DNA of 64,000 nt from Rhodopirellula halodulae. GTDB lineage: Bacteria; Planctomycetota; Planctomycetia; Pirellulales; Pirellulaceae. The translations under genes were made by a program, and so were the position numbers. The stretch covers positions 186,001-250,000 of the forward strand of contig NZ_JAJKFV010000010.1 in NCBI RefSeq assembly GCF_020966775.1, in the 5' to 3' direction. Under the pieces are notes generated by a model. The model saw only the letters and a program-made list of their open reading frames with translations. It had not been told where the DNA came from and did no database searches. The number at the start of each line of letters is the position of its first letter. Position 1 is the first letter of the stretch. This document shows, piece after piece, positions 9,757 through 19,509 of the stretch.

Positions 9757-11427
9757 TCAGTGCTGCATGATGAATTCGTTGCTGTTGAGAATCGCCCACC
9801 ACATGTCTTGCAACATTTCGGCTTCGTTCCCTTTCCGAGCAACCAACAATTTGCTGGCGATCGCCATTTCGTTCTTTGTTGGGCGACGAGCCAGACCCGC
9901 CAGGAACAATCGCGTGATTCGGTCTTTAGGCGAGCGTCCTGTTTGGCTGAGCTGCTTCAAAAACGAACCGGGTTCCAAACTGGTCGCGTTCTTCGTCAAG
10001 TCGCCGTTGAACAACATCAATGCCTGCGGAATCGAACCGTTGAACGTGGTGGCTTCGGTTCCCTCGTCGTTGCCAAAGGCGACCACGAATTGTGACAGCC
10101 AACGACGACGTTCGGCTTCCTGTTCTTCGTAGCTGCCTTTGGATTGTGCGTTGCTGGCGGTAACCATCGATGCGTATAGCTGTTCCGCACTCATCTGGCG
10201 CAGATAGAACCGCGAAAATTTTGGTGACTCGCCGATCGTGGGATCGTCCAGTTCGTTGTTCGTTCCCAGGGTGGAAGCAAGCTGGTAAGGACGGCTGAGC
10301 GTGATCCAGGTGATGAGCTTCTTCAGGTCGTAACTGGATTGGCGGAATTCTTTGCCGAGATTTTCCAACAGCTCCGGATGCGATGATGGGTTGTGTGGTC
10401 CCAAGTCATCGATTGGACGAGTGAACCCGTAGCCCATGAACAACGACCACATTCGGTTGACGATCATTTTGTCCAAGTACTCGCTTTGCAGCATCAACCG
10501 GCCCAACTCCTCGCGGCGATTGACGTCCTCCACAAATCCACTTCGTTCAATTTCGGTTCCGTCGGTGAAGACCGGATACGCGACTTTTTGAAGACCGTTG
10601 CGAAGTTCATAAAAGACCAAAGCATCTTCTGGGTCGTTGGCTTCCCCACCGAAGTCTTGGTTGACCAGTTCCGCGGACTCGATGTCACGGGTTCCATCGA
10701 CAAAGCGACGCAGGGCACGCGTTTGACGGAAGAACGCGTTGAACTCCCAGAACTTCTGTTGCTTCCACTGATTGAACGGGTGGTTGTGGCATTGGGTGCA
10801 CTGAACCTGTTGCCCCAAGAAAATTCGCGACACGCTGCTGGTCGCCAGCGTGCCTTTTTCCTGGTTCACTTTGTCGACCAAGAAGTTCACGGCCCCGTTG
10901 AAGTTTGGATTGCCGGGCGTGGTGGATCCTTCCGCGGTCACCAATTCGTACGCCAGTTGGTCGTAGGTCTTGTTGGCCGCGAAACTGTCACGCAGGTACT
11001 TCTGCATGCCGGTTCGATTGGTCAAGTCACGACGATCGGTTCCGCCACTGCGTCCGATCAACAAGTTCGTCCAAACGGTGGACCAGTGGTTGGCATATTC
11101 TTCGGTGTAGCGATCGTCGTTGAGCAGACGGTCGACCAAGTTGGCTCGTTTGTTCGAATCGCGATCGCCCATGAACTCGCCGAGTTCCTCGAACGATGGG
11201 ATTCGCCCAATCACGTCCAAGTAAACGCGGCGACACCAAGTCGCATCGTCAACTTCCGATGCGGGCCGAATCGAAAAGTCTCTCCACACCTGTTCGATGG
11301 AATCGTTGATCATCACCACCTGAGGCGGTACCGCAGGTTCAGCCGCCGCGGCGCTGGACGACAACGGCGAAGTGACGAGTGATCCCGTGATCAGCAGTCC
11401 GGCAATGGACAAAGCGATCGATTTCAT
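9757..11427 (-). CDS. DUF1549/DUF1553 protein
   Basis: 556 residues from an ATG at 11427 that gives a clean signal peptide (MKSIALSIAGLLITGSLVTS, cleavage near SSAAAA). DUF1549 comes first: CRRVYLDVIGRIPSFEELGE, then HWSTVWTNLLIGR. A single QCTQCHNHPFNQW motif (CxxCH, possible c-type heme) follows, then DUF1553 with NRMWSLFMGYGFTRPIDDLG and LENLGKEF. Such proteins are paired with DUF1501 proteins throughout Planctomycetes. The DUF1501 gene starts 114 bp downstream, the sigma factor beyond it. Biochemical role is not established; secretion and possible electron transfer are inferred. An in-frame extension upstream to 11658 was rejected because it would bury the signal peptide. Confidence 0.92.
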   Translation of the reverse strand: MKSIALSIAGLLITGSLVTSPLSSSAAAAEPAVPPQVVMINDSIEQVWRDFSIRPASEVDDATWCRRVYLDVIGRIPSFEELGEFMGDRDSNKRANLVDRLLNDDRYTEEYANHWSTVWTNLLIGRSGGTDRRDLTNRTGMQKYLRDSFAANKTYDQLAYELVTAEGSTTPGNPNFNGAVNFLVDKVNQEKGTLATSSVSRIFLGQQVQCTQCHNHPFNQWKQQKFWEFNAFFRQTRALRRFVDGTRDIESAELVNQDFGGEANDPEDALVFYELRNGLQKVAYPVFTDGTEIERSGFVEDVNRREELGRLMLQSEYLDKMIVNRMWSLFMGYGFTRPIDDLGPHNPSSHPELLENLGKEFRQSSYDLKKLITWITLSRPYQLASTLGTNNELDDPTIGESPKFSRFYLRQMSAEQLYASMVTASNAQSKGSYEEQEAERRRWLSQFVVAFGNDEGTEATTFNGSIPQALMLFNGDLTKNATSLEPGSFLKQLSQTGRSPKDRITRLFLAGLARRPTKNEMAIASKLLVARKGNEAEMLQDMWWAILNSNEFIMQH

Positions 11428-11830
11428 GAAAACGCTCGGAGATAGGATTCGAAAAGGACCCGCGGGGCCAATTACCGTGAAGTCAGCCAGCCGATCACTG
11501 GAACGCTGTCCAGCGTTGGCGAGCGGCCAATCTTGGTTGCGGCCGATCATGACAGGCAGCCAAACACGGCAGAGTGGTTCTGCGGGCGAGGTAAGAAAAG
11601 AACGCCTGGAGCGGTTGAATGTACCCGTCATTGGGCAAATCACCGCGAAAGCGTCCAAACCCCATTCTAATCGAATCCCCAGCGATTTCGTTCATTTCAC
11701 GGGGGGTGAGAGGCCGGGTTCTGATCCACCCGGCCGCACAATCGGACATTTCGATGGTCATGGATGCCGCGGACAGTTCGCTCGTGTCTGGCGGTCCGTG
11801 GCTGAATTCAAAACGTGACCGAAGCGTGAA

Positions 11831-12856
11831 TCAGTTTCGTAGCTGAATCCGGCACAGTTTGTCGTCGGCGGTCATGTATAGCCAGCCTTCGTCGGAATCG
11901 AAGGTACAGTTGCTGGTGCGGCCTCCGGTGATGATGCGTCCCAGTCGTTTGCCTTCCGGCGTCATCACGTAGATGCCTCCCGGTCCGCTGGCGAACAAGG
12001 TTCCGTCACTGTGAATCGCCATGCCATCGGGAAGGCCGGGGAACTGCTTCATGGCGTCGGATGCATTGCCAAGCACACGACCTTCGCCAAGAGTCCCATT
12101 GGACTTCAACGGAAAGGCCATCCAGACCGGGTTCTGAGGATCGCTCTGTGCGACGTACAACGTTTGCTCGTCGGGTGACAATCCAATGCCGTTGGGACGA
12201 GCGATCGAATCCGTTAGCAGCGTTGTGTCGCCGGATGGTGTGACACGGTAAACGCCGCAGAAGTCCAATTCGCGTCGCTTGTCTTCGGCCCGTTCGGGCA
12301 AGCCGTAGGGTGGATCCGTGAAAAACAAGTTGCCGTTTTTGTCAAAGACCAGATCGTTGGGGCTGTTCAGACGTTTGCCTTGATAGTTGTCGACCAAGGT
12401 TTGCTTGCCACCGTCGACGGTCAATACGGACACGCGTCGGTCACCGTGTTCACACATCACCAAACGACCTTTGGCGTCCAGCATCAAACCGTTGCTGCCA
12501 GGTTCCAAACCGTAATAGGTGTTGCCCGTGTAGCCGCTGGGCTTGAGGAACAGTTCCACGCCACCACTTTCGGTCCATTTGAAAATGCTGTTGCGAGGAA
12601 TGTCGCTGAACAGCAACGCGCCTTCATCGCCATCCTTTTTCGCGGGAACCCAAACCGGGCCTTCGGTCCAAGTGAATCCCGATGCCAGAACTTCGATCTT
12701 CGCGTCGTCGCTGAGGTACTTTCCGATCCCATCGTCCAGTCGTTCAACGCGACCGATGGTTGAGGGAGTTTGAGCTTGCGAGGTGGTGGTGACGCCGGCG
12801 GCGATGAGCACCGCAGTCATGGCGAGCATGCGGTGCAGTCGGTTGATCAACATCAT
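11831..12856 (-). CDS. SMP-30/gluconolactonase family protein, secreted
   Basis: 341 residues with a signal peptide ending near TTSQA. The six-bladed propeller pattern of the SMP-30/gluconolactonase/LRE family is clear: FTWTEGPVWVP near the start of the mature part, LNSPNDLVFDKNGNLFFTDP in the middle and IARPNGIGLSPDEQTLYVAQ later. These contain the Glu and Asn/Asp residues that bind the divalent metal. Members hydrolyse sugar lactones. Two adjacent ATGs (12856 and 12853) are possible starts. It lies alone between the DUF1549/1553 gene and the large membrane protein gene; three perfect 15-bp repeats lie just upstream. Confidence 0.9.
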   Translation of the reverse strand: MMLINRLHRMLAMTAVLIAAGVTTTSQAQTPSTIGRVERLDDGIGKYLSDDAKIEVLASGFTWTEGPVWVPAKKDGDEGALLFSDIPRNSIFKWTESGGVELFLKPSGYTGNTYYGLEPGSNGLMLDAKGRLVMCEHGDRRVSVLTVDGGKQTLVDNYQGKRLNSPNDLVFDKNGNLFFTDPPYGLPERAEDKRRELDFCGVYRVTPSGDTTLLTDSIARPNGIGLSPDEQTLYVAQSDPQNPVWMAFPLKSNGTLGEGRVLGNASDAMKQFPGLPDGMAIHSDGTLFASGPGGIYVMTPEGKRLGRIITGGRTSNCTFDSDEGWLYMTADDKLCRIQLRN

Positions 12857-12871
12857 GGTGGGGTTCTCGAT

Positions 12872-12916
12872 GCGGAAGGTGTGGGGGCGGAAGGTGTGGG
12901 GGCGGAAGGTGTGGGG
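12872..12916. repeat. Three perfect 15-bp tandem repeats
   Basis: The unit GCGGAAGGTGTGGGG occurs three times head to tail, ending 16 to 60 nt upstream of the SMP-30 start codon on the minus strand. On that strand the repeat reads CCCCACACCTTCCGC, so the untranslated region or promoter of that gene is C-rich. Confidence 0.95.
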
Positions 12917-13048
12917 AGGGCGGATCGCGAAGCCTCAACGTGAGCCCACTATGGTGAGCTCGCGAATTACGCGAGGCGGCATTTTACTTCATCGTGACAG
13001 CGAGAGGTCTTGATGGGACTCTCGCTGCGATCGAACACGAATGGTTGT

Positions 13049-15697
13049 TCACTCAGCGTCGCTGTAGCGGATGTCACCACGGCGCAGTCGGGATTGCCAC
13101 TTCTTGATGTCGCTGTTTCGCCGGGCGACGTTTTCTTGGTCCGGACGATAGCCCAACGTGTCGCCGACGATGTCGCGAAGATTTTCGATGGCGAGCACGC
13201 GAACCGACATCGAACTGGAACCCAGGTGTTCAATCAGTTCCGCGTCCTTGCCGGCTTCCAATTGTTCGTTGTTGTATCCGACCAGCAATTCGAACAACGT
13301 GTCTCCGTCGGCTTGTTCAGCTTTTTGAATTGCTTCATCCAACGCCTTAGCGGCTTCCGCGTCGGATGCCATGTGTTGGCGAAGTTGCTGGAAGTGCTCG
13401 GTGAAATAAAGTCGGTGACGCGGGGTGCTGAGAATTCCGTTGGCACCGAAGTAAACATCGGCTCGCCCGATCAGCAACAGAGTCTGTGCCGCGAGAGCTG
13501 AGACTTCGACACGCCGGAATGCCATGGCTTCACGCAGTTCCTTTTCGAGTTCGTCGTCGTCGACACCGCCATCGTGGCTGACGAATTCCAACAAACCTTC
13601 GCGAGCCGAGGTGACCAACAAGTCGGCTTTTTCGGGCGGGTCGATCCAGTTCGGCAATCGTTCCATGTCGCTGATTTCCGCCGCGGCGTTGCCGCTGGCT
13701 CGCCACTGTTGCCCTTCTTCCAATGTCACCGCATCAGCGTTGTCGTCCGATGTGGTGTCGGTGACGGTCAATTGGACGCTGCCCTGAACGGCGATCACTC
13801 GGTACACCAACCTGCGGTTGCGCGGCACGCGAGGGTCCATGCCCAAGGGGCGAACGGCGGCCAGTTCAATCGCCAGCACGGTTTGTGATTCTGGGATGGA
13901 CAACTGGATTTGTTTCGGCCCCAGTTGCAGCTTGGTGGAAACGTCTGGTTCCGTGGATGCGAGCAAGAGGCGTCCGTTATGAAGGGACGTGATCGTTTGA
14001 GCCGTTTGATTTGTCTCCTCGGAAGCTTCCGTCGTTTCTTCCTCGGCGTCCGTTTCGGCGTCGACGTCTTCCGTCTCCGACTTCGCGAGAGTCACTCGAG
14101 TTGGTCCGGCCAACGTCCATTCGATTCCGTGGTCGCTTTGAAGGATGGGGCGATAGAGCGAAGGGGCCAAAATCATTTGCCCCGATCCAACCGCACGCAC
14201 GTGCTCGTCCGTCGTGGCATCGGCAGCTTCGTCACCTTCCGCTGGTTGGATGGCCGGCCAGAGTCGCCGCCATGCTTGCGATGTACCGGGAGTGTTCTCG
14301 TCCGCATTGGAAGCTTGCTGGATCAACACAACCGCTTGAGCGTTGACCAGCTTCGCAACGGTTTCGCCGGTTGCGGCAGGTGCTTCCACAACGGGCGCCG
14401 CCGCGTCTGCGGTGGGATCTGTTTCGGTGGTGTCTGATGCAGCCGCCGATGTTTCTTTCGGAGTGGAATCGTTTGCGTCCATGCCGGGTGGAACGGGCGG
14501 TGCCATCTCGACTGGTTGCGGCTCGCTGACATCCGCCGGCTCTGGTTCGTTTGGCGACGGCTGTTTTGGCTCAGTCGTTTCGGCTGGCATGTCCTCCGTG
14601 TTTGCTTCCGAGTCGGCGACGGTTTCCGTTGCGGTGTCGTCCGGGACGGGGGCGGGAGCAGGCGAAGTTGAATCAGCGTCCGTCGATGAATCGGTAGGCG
14701 TTGGTGGCTTGGGAACCTGTGAGTTGGGAGTCGGGGGCTTGGGTGCTGGGGTCTCCGTGTCGTTTTGTGTCGTGATCGATTCTGCGGGCGAAGATGTGAG
14801 ATCGTCGCTGGATTGTGCAGCGGAATCGTTTTCGGCTTCGTTGCGTTCGGCGACTCGGCGGTCGATCAGCGGTGCAAAGATTTGTCCGAGAGCATAGAGC
14901 AGCACGGCGACCAAGCCCAACGAAACCAACCACGGGGTGATTCGCGAAGGACGCACCATCCCGCCGTAACCTTCTTCTCGCATCATGGCTCGTGTGGTGC
15001 GAGCGACCAGCTCGGCTTCGGAGCGAGATGATGTGACTTCGTGGCCGACCGGGTTCCGCAGTCGCGTTGGTGCGTCCGCCACGCCCGAGTCGCTTGGGCC
15101 AACGGGCGTGATCGGTTCAGGAGACTGCGTGTCGCTTTGGGCGATTGTCGCCGCATTGGGCGAAGCGACCTCCGCATCGACCACGTCGTCCGCATTGCCA
15201 TCGGCGGGAATGTCGAGCGACGAATACGACGCGGTTTCAGCGCTGGCGATTGTCTTGGACGGATTCGCGTCGGGGGCACGCTCGGTTTGCTGTTCCATCC
15301 GGCGAAGAGCGTCGCTGGCGGGCAACGCGTAGATCCGTTCCTTGAGTCCATCGCTGACGCGAGCCGGTTGACCCAGGGCCATCGTCAGAATTTGGTGACA
15401 CGCGGCGGCTTCGGCCAGGGTGGTGTCCGACTCCAAACACACGCGTTCAATCTCGGCGATCTGTTCCGCCGACAGGGTGCTGTCGAGGTATTCGCTGATG
15501 ACATTGGCGTTTTCCAGCGGGCCGACCGCGTCGGGGGACAAAGCGGTGAGTTGCGGGTGATCCATCGCGGCCTGGATACGTGCCACCAACGAGGTCGCGT
15601 AGCTGCTCTCCTCGATTTTCTGTTTCAGGATTTGGGTGTCCTGTTCTTCGAGCATGTCGTCGAGGTAGGCCAGCAGGGTTCGCAGGGTCAAACGCAT
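13049..15697 (-). CDS. Large single-span membrane protein with low-complexity region
   Basis: 882 residues. Residues 1-110 hold two similar helical blocks (LLAYLDDMLEEQDTQILKQK at 8-27 and VISEYLDSTLSAEQIAEIER at 66-85). Their spacing recalls anti-sigma zinc-finger helices but the metal ligands are absent. One membrane span lies at about 255-275 (TPWLVSLGLVAVLLYALGQI). A Pro/Thr/Ser/Glu-rich, probably disordered stretch follows to about 450, then a folded C-terminal part of about 400 residues containing strands such as RVTLAKSE and LVYRVIAVQGSVQLTV. That resembles a FecR-like beta domain, a weak inference. Possible role: membrane-bound regulator. Confidence 0.75.
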   Translation of the reverse strand: MRLTLRTLLAYLDDMLEEQDTQILKQKIEESSYATSLVARIQAAMDHPQLTALSPDAVGPLENANVISEYLDSTLSAEQIAEIERVCLESDTTLAEAAACHQILTMALGQPARVSDGLKERIYALPASDALRRMEQQTERAPDANPSKTIASAETASYSSLDIPADGNADDVVDAEVASPNAATIAQSDTQSPEPITPVGPSDSGVADAPTRLRNPVGHEVTSSRSEAELVARTTRAMMREEGYGGMVRPSRITPWLVSLGLVAVLLYALGQIFAPLIDRRVAERNEAENDSAAQSSDDLTSSPAESITTQNDTETPAPKPPTPNSQVPKPPTPTDSSTDADSTSPAPAPVPDDTATETVADSEANTEDMPAETTEPKQPSPNEPEPADVSEPQPVEMAPPVPPGMDANDSTPKETSAAASDTTETDPTADAAAPVVEAPAATGETVAKLVNAQAVVLIQQASNADENTPGTSQAWRRLWPAIQPAEGDEAADATTDEHVRAVGSGQMILAPSLYRPILQSDHGIEWTLAGPTRVTLAKSETEDVDAETDAEEETTEASEETNQTAQTITSLHNGRLLLASTEPDVSTKLQLGPKQIQLSIPESQTVLAIELAAVRPLGMDPRVPRNRRLVYRVIAVQGSVQLTVTDTTSDDNADAVTLEEGQQWRASGNAAAEISDMERLPNWIDPPEKADLLVTSAREGLLEFVSHDGGVDDDELEKELREAMAFRRVEVSALAAQTLLLIGRADVYFGANGILSTPRHRLYFTEHFQQLRQHMASDAEAAKALDEAIQKAEQADGDTLFELLVGYNNEQLEAGKDAELIEHLGSSSMSVRVLAIENLRDIVGDTLGYRPDQENVARRNSDIKKWQSRLRRGDIRYSDAE

Positions 15698-15969
15698 GGT
15701 TGGTGTCCGCCGATGTCAGGTCGCGGGAGAAACGTGTCTCGAAAAAACGCTCGGAATAGTCGAGCGGCGGCCGGCACCCGCGGGGCGAAATTCGAATGAG
15801 ATCGCCCGGTGAGATTGCTCGGCTACCCTGATTAGTGACGTGGCGGCGGACCTTCCGTGCAAGAAACCACGAAAATGAGATGGTTTTTTGCCGTGGCCTC
15901 GTCATTGAGGCGGATCGCGGTCATGATTGGGCGTTTTCCAGCCCGAACTCCCCGTCATTTTTCCCGTTC

Positions 15970-17049
15970 ATGGCTTCGACTTACAAAGACGCCGGCGTCG
16001 ATTTGGACGTGTATGCCGAATCGATGAGCCGTTTGCCCCGGCTGATGCACCGTACTTTCAGCCCTCGCGTGATGCCCAGCGATGGTGGTTTTGCGGGGCT
16101 TTTCCGGCTCGATTTCGCCGGAAAACTGTTCGCTCGGAACTACGAAGAACCGGTCTTGGTCAGCGGGACCGATGGGGTCGGAACGAAGCTGAAAATCGCT
16201 CAGACGATGAACCAGCACGAGACCGTTGGCATCGACCTGGTCGCCATGTGCGTGAACGATTTGATTTGCACCGGTGCCGAGCCTTTGTTCTTCCTCGATT
16301 ATGTTGCGATGGGACGCGACGATCCCGCGCGGCTCGAACGGATCGTGCAAGGGATCAGCGATGGTTGCGTCGCTGGCGATCTTGCATTGCTCGGTGGCGA
16401 AACGGCGATCATGCCTGACATGTACGGCACCGACGATTATGACTTGGCCGGATTCGCCGTCGGAGTGGTGGAACGCAAACGTTTGGTCGACGGGCATTTG
16501 ATCGCACCGGGTGATGTCGTGCTCGGGTTGCAGGCGACTGGTTTGCACAGCAATGGATTCTCGCTGGTGCGAAAGATCATCGCGGATCATGGGCATCAGT
16601 GGACCGATGTGATCGACGAGTTGAACGAGGACACGGGATCGTCACAAACTTTGGCGGAAGTTTGCCTACGTCCAACGCAGATCTACGTTTCCGCGATTCG
16701 TTCGATTCAATCGCACTATCGCGTCAAGCAAGTCCTGCATGGGATCGCTCACATCACTGGCGGCGGCATCGAAGAAAACTTGGATCGCATTTTGCCTGCG
16801 GGTGTGAATGCGGAAATCGATCCCAACGCGTGGACGCCCAACCCCATTTTCCAATGGCTGCAGAAGACCGGTGAAGTCGCGACGTCGGAAATGCGTCGCG
16901 TGTTCAACATGGGCATCGGAATGGCGGTCGTCGTGAACGAGTACTACGCCGCCAGCGTTGCTGCGCAAGTCGAGAAGGCGGGCATTCAGTGCCAACCCAT
17001 CGGACGCATCGTCGAAGGATCGTCCAAGGTTGTCTATCAAGACGCCTAG
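15970..17049 (+). CDS. purM: Phosphoribosylformylglycinamidine cyclo-ligase (AIR synthetase)
   Basis: 359 residues, the normal length for PurM. It closes the imidazole ring in the fifth step of de novo purine synthesis, converting FGAM to AIR with ATP. The N-terminus [15 protein letters not shown] is the classic start of the family. [14 protein letters not shown] and the nearby [20 protein letters not shown] motif form the ATP and substrate site. The start at 15970 is chosen because upstream in-frame residues are not family-like. It is a single gene facing away from the large membrane protein gene and convergent with the MFS gene (36 bp gap). Confidence 0.97.
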   Translation: MASTYKDAGVDLDVYAESMSRLPRLMHRTFSPRVMPSDGGFAGLFRLDFAGKLFARNYEEPVLVSGTDGVGTKLKIAQTMNQHETVGIDLVAMCVNDLICTGAEPLFFLDYVAMGRDDPARLERIVQGISDGCVAGDLALLGGETAIMPDMYGTDDYDLAGFAVGVVERKRLVDGHLIAPGDVVLGLQATGLHSNGFSLVRKIIADHGHQWTDVIDELNEDTGSSQTLAEVCLRPTQIYVSAIRSIQSHYRVKQVLHGIAHITGGGIEENLDRILPAGVNAEIDPNAWTPNPIFQWLQKTGEVATSEMRRVFNMGIGMAVVVNEYYAASVAAQVEKAGIQCQPIGRIVEGSSKVVYQDA

Positions 17050-17085
17050 TTGGACTCGGGACTACTCACTGGTGGCATTATGGAG

Positions 17086-18363
17086 TCATGATTCGGTCTC
17101 GGTGGCAGGCGTCACCGGAGGTCGGATCCACCAAGCGGCCAACGCAAGCGGCAGCATCAACGCGGTGAAGATCCAGATCGCCGGAACGTAAGTCCCGCTG
17201 AGGTCTTTCACTGATCCCATGATCAGCGGCCCGCAACCGCTGCCCGCCACGGTCGCGCACCACACGGCACCGCGGATGCTCCCCAGGTGCTCGCGGCCGT
17301 AGTAGCGAACCCAAACCACGCCGGTGGTGGCAATCAGCACGCCTTGGCCGCCACCAAACAGGAACGAATAGACGTGCATGGCAAACGTCGATTGTGCGGG
17401 CGCCAACACGACCAATCCGGCGGTCAACATGGTCGCTCCCAATCCGAGCAACCAGTTCAGCTTCAAGTGGTCCGCCGCCAAGCTGCCGGCGAACTGGAAT
17501 CCCAACATGGTCAATCCGAAGGTCTTCATCAGGTCCGCGGCGGTGGAGCTTTCGAAACCTCGGTCCGCACACAAGGTGAACAAGTAAAAGACGACGCCCG
17601 TGCCGATCATGGCCCAGACCGCACTCGTCAGACCGATCACGTAGTAGGACTTGGTGCGGCATACTTCTTTCAGTGTCCAAGAACGTTCTTCGGTGACAAC
17701 CGAATCAACATCGCTGCGTCGGTCGGCATCGGACCAACCATCGAGTTGTTGCCCGATGTCTTCCGGCCGATTGCAGAAGAAAATCGCGATGAGCGGCAAC
17801 AAACCAATTGCCAAAATCCCCGCAAGCGTTTGATAAGTGCTCCGCCAACCATTGGCTTCAATCGCATTGGCCAGCATGCCGGGAACGTAAGCGAATGCGA
17901 ACGAGGTGCCGATGCTGATGATGGCGGAAACTCGGCCAATGCGACGGCGGAACCACATCGAGGTCGTGTTGCCCGACAGCAGTGTCAGCGAACCCTGACC
18001 TAAAAAGCGAAGCAGGAAAAACGCCACGAGCAAGGTCGCGAATCCGCTGACCATCGACGCGTACCAGCAAGTCGCCGAGAGTGCGGCGATGATGATCAGC
18101 GATGACCAACGCAAACCAATGCGATCCGAAATTGGACCCACCGTGGAAAGCGGGATCGCCGCCAGCAACGTTCCCAGCATGTAGGCGAGTGCCAGTCGGC
18201 TTTCCGATAGTTGCAAGGATTCCAAGAGCGCCGGCGTGAAGGCGCTGACGGCAAACGTCTGTCCCGGGCTGGTTCCGACTTGCATTGCCATCGCCAAGGG
18301 AAGCATCCAGTAGCCGTAATAAAACGGAAGTCGAGGAGCCAGTTTGGCCGCGATGGCTGACAT
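17086..18363 (-). CDS. Major facilitator superfamily transporter
   Basis: 425 residues with about 12 hydrophobic segments. The loop after the second helix carries ISDRIGLRWSS, a form of the MFS signature, and a central cytoplasmic loop of about 40 charged residues (RPEDIGQQLDGWSDADRR) separates the two six-helix halves. The type is near the oxalate/formate or monocarboxylate-like groups, but the substrate cannot be assigned. ATG at 18363 is preferred over a TTG three codons earlier. It converges on purM and its start faces the glycosylase gene. Confidence 0.88.
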   Translation of the reverse strand: MSAIAAKLAPRLPFYYGYWMLPLAMAMQVGTSPGQTFAVSAFTPALLESLQLSESRLALAYMLGTLLAAIPLSTVGPISDRIGLRWSSLIIIAALSATCWYASMVSGFATLLVAFFLLRFLGQGSLTLLSGNTTSMWFRRRIGRVSAIISIGTSFAFAYVPGMLANAIEANGWRSTYQTLAGILAIGLLPLIAIFFCNRPEDIGQQLDGWSDADRRSDVDSVVTEERSWTLKEVCRTKSYYVIGLTSAVWAMIGTGVVFYLFTLCADRGFESSTAADLMKTFGLTMLGFQFAGSLAADHLKLNWLLGLGATMLTAGLVVLAPAQSTFAMHVYSFLFGGGQGVLIATTGVVWVRYYGREHLGSIRGAVWCATVAGSGCGPLIMGSVKDLSGTYVPAIWIFTALMLPLALAAWWIRPPVTPATETES

Positions 18364-18577
18364 GCAGGACAATTCGGGTGGGAGCGATGGCTGGTTGGGG
18401 TGAATCCAGCATTGTCACGTTCACCAGCGATCCGCAAAGCCCCGTCGCCAGTTGGCCGCCGTAGCGGACGCTCCCCTGCCATCATGAGCGAATGACGTGA
18501 GACACGATCGCGGCGGGGCACGTTGGACATGCCGCTACACTGCTCCAAATCGATTCCGTCACACTCGAACTCAATCC

Positions 18578-19363
18578 ATGCCCGAAGGTCACAAAACACA
18601 CTATTTGTCGCATCAGCATGACCAAACTTTTGCGGGTCAGTCGCTCGATGTGACCAGCCCTCAAGGTCGATTTGCAGACGGAGCACGGAAGGTCAACGGA
18701 CGGGTTTTGGAATCCGTTCGAGCCGCGGGGAAGCATCTGTTTTTTGAGTTTGAGGGCAACCGTGTCGTTCATGTTCATTTGGGACGTTACGGAAGCTTTG
18801 CCGAGCAGGCATCTCCGCCCGAGGAGCCACGCGGTCAGGTTCGCGTGCGGATGGTCGGGAAAGAACGCACGCTGGATCTCCGCGGGCCGACTCAGTGCCG
18901 AGTGATCGACATGGAAACGCAAGCTTCCATCGAAGAGTCGCTTGGGCCGGATCCGTTGGCGGGCGGAAAGAAAGCCGACGTTTGGAACAATTTCCGTTCG
19001 CGTTCCAAACCCATCGGTGGGTTGTTGCTCGACCAGTCTTTGATCGCTGGGGTGGGCAACATCTTCCGCGCCGAAGTGCTGTTTGAAATCGGCATGAACC
19101 CGCATCTTCATGGGGACGCGATGAGCCAAGCGGACTTCGATCGCCTTTGGAAATCACTGAGCAAGATGATGAAGCTGGGGCTCAAGCACGGCCGCATCAT
19201 CAGCGTGACTGCGAAAGAAGCTGGCAAGCCGCTGAAGGAACTCGCCAATCACGAACGCTTTCGCGTTTATGGGAAAGACGAATGCCCACGATGCGGTGGG
19301 CCAATCGCGATTGATTCCGTCGCATCGCGAAAGATGCATTGGTGTCCGAGTTGCCAGGCTTGA
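18578..19363 (+). CDS. Fpg/Nei family DNA glycosylase
   Basis: 261 residues, a base-excision repair enzyme that removes oxidised bases and nicks the abasic site. The N-terminus is MPEGH, so the catalytic Pro2 and Glu3 follow removal of Met; MPEGH rather than MPELPE points to the Nei side of the family. The H2TH region is seen as LLDQSLIAGVGNIFRAEVLF. A C-terminal zinc finger with four Cys (CPRCGG then HWCPSC) closes the protein. The start is fixed by the need for MPEG at the N-terminus. Specificity (oxidised pyrimidines or purines) is not certain. Confidence 0.93.
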   Translation: MPEGHKTHYLSHQHDQTFAGQSLDVTSPQGRFADGARKVNGRVLESVRAAGKHLFFEFEGNRVVHVHLGRYGSFAEQASPPEEPRGQVRVRMVGKERTLDLRGPTQCRVIDMETQASIEESLGPDPLAGGKKADVWNNFRSRSKPIGGLLLDQSLIAGVGNIFRAEVLFEIGMNPHLHGDAMSQADFDRLWKSLSKMMKLGLKHGRIISVTAKEAGKPLKELANHERFRVYGKDECPRCGGPIAIDSVASRKMHWCPSCQA

Positions 19364-19385
19364 GCGAGCAAAGCTCAACCGCGCA

Positions 19386-19429
19386 AAGAAAAACCCTCGC
19401 ACTTGAAACCGAAGTTTCAAATGCGAGGG
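19386..19429 (-). terminator. Intrinsic terminator with UUCG tetraloop
   Basis: Two 16-nt arms (19394-19409 and 19414-19429) pair with a single mismatch. On the minus strand the loop is UUCG closed by C-G, an exceptionally stable tetraloop, and the stem is followed by TTTTTCTTT. It therefore ends transcription of the cysteine-rich protein gene. It also lies just after the glycosylase stop but lacks a U-tract in that direction. Confidence 0.88.
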
Positions 19430-19509
19430 CAATCGGAATCTCAAGTCGATCTCACGCCGTGGCTTCGTACACGACGTGGGACCTTTGATTCAGGGTTGGA
19501 CGCGACGAA

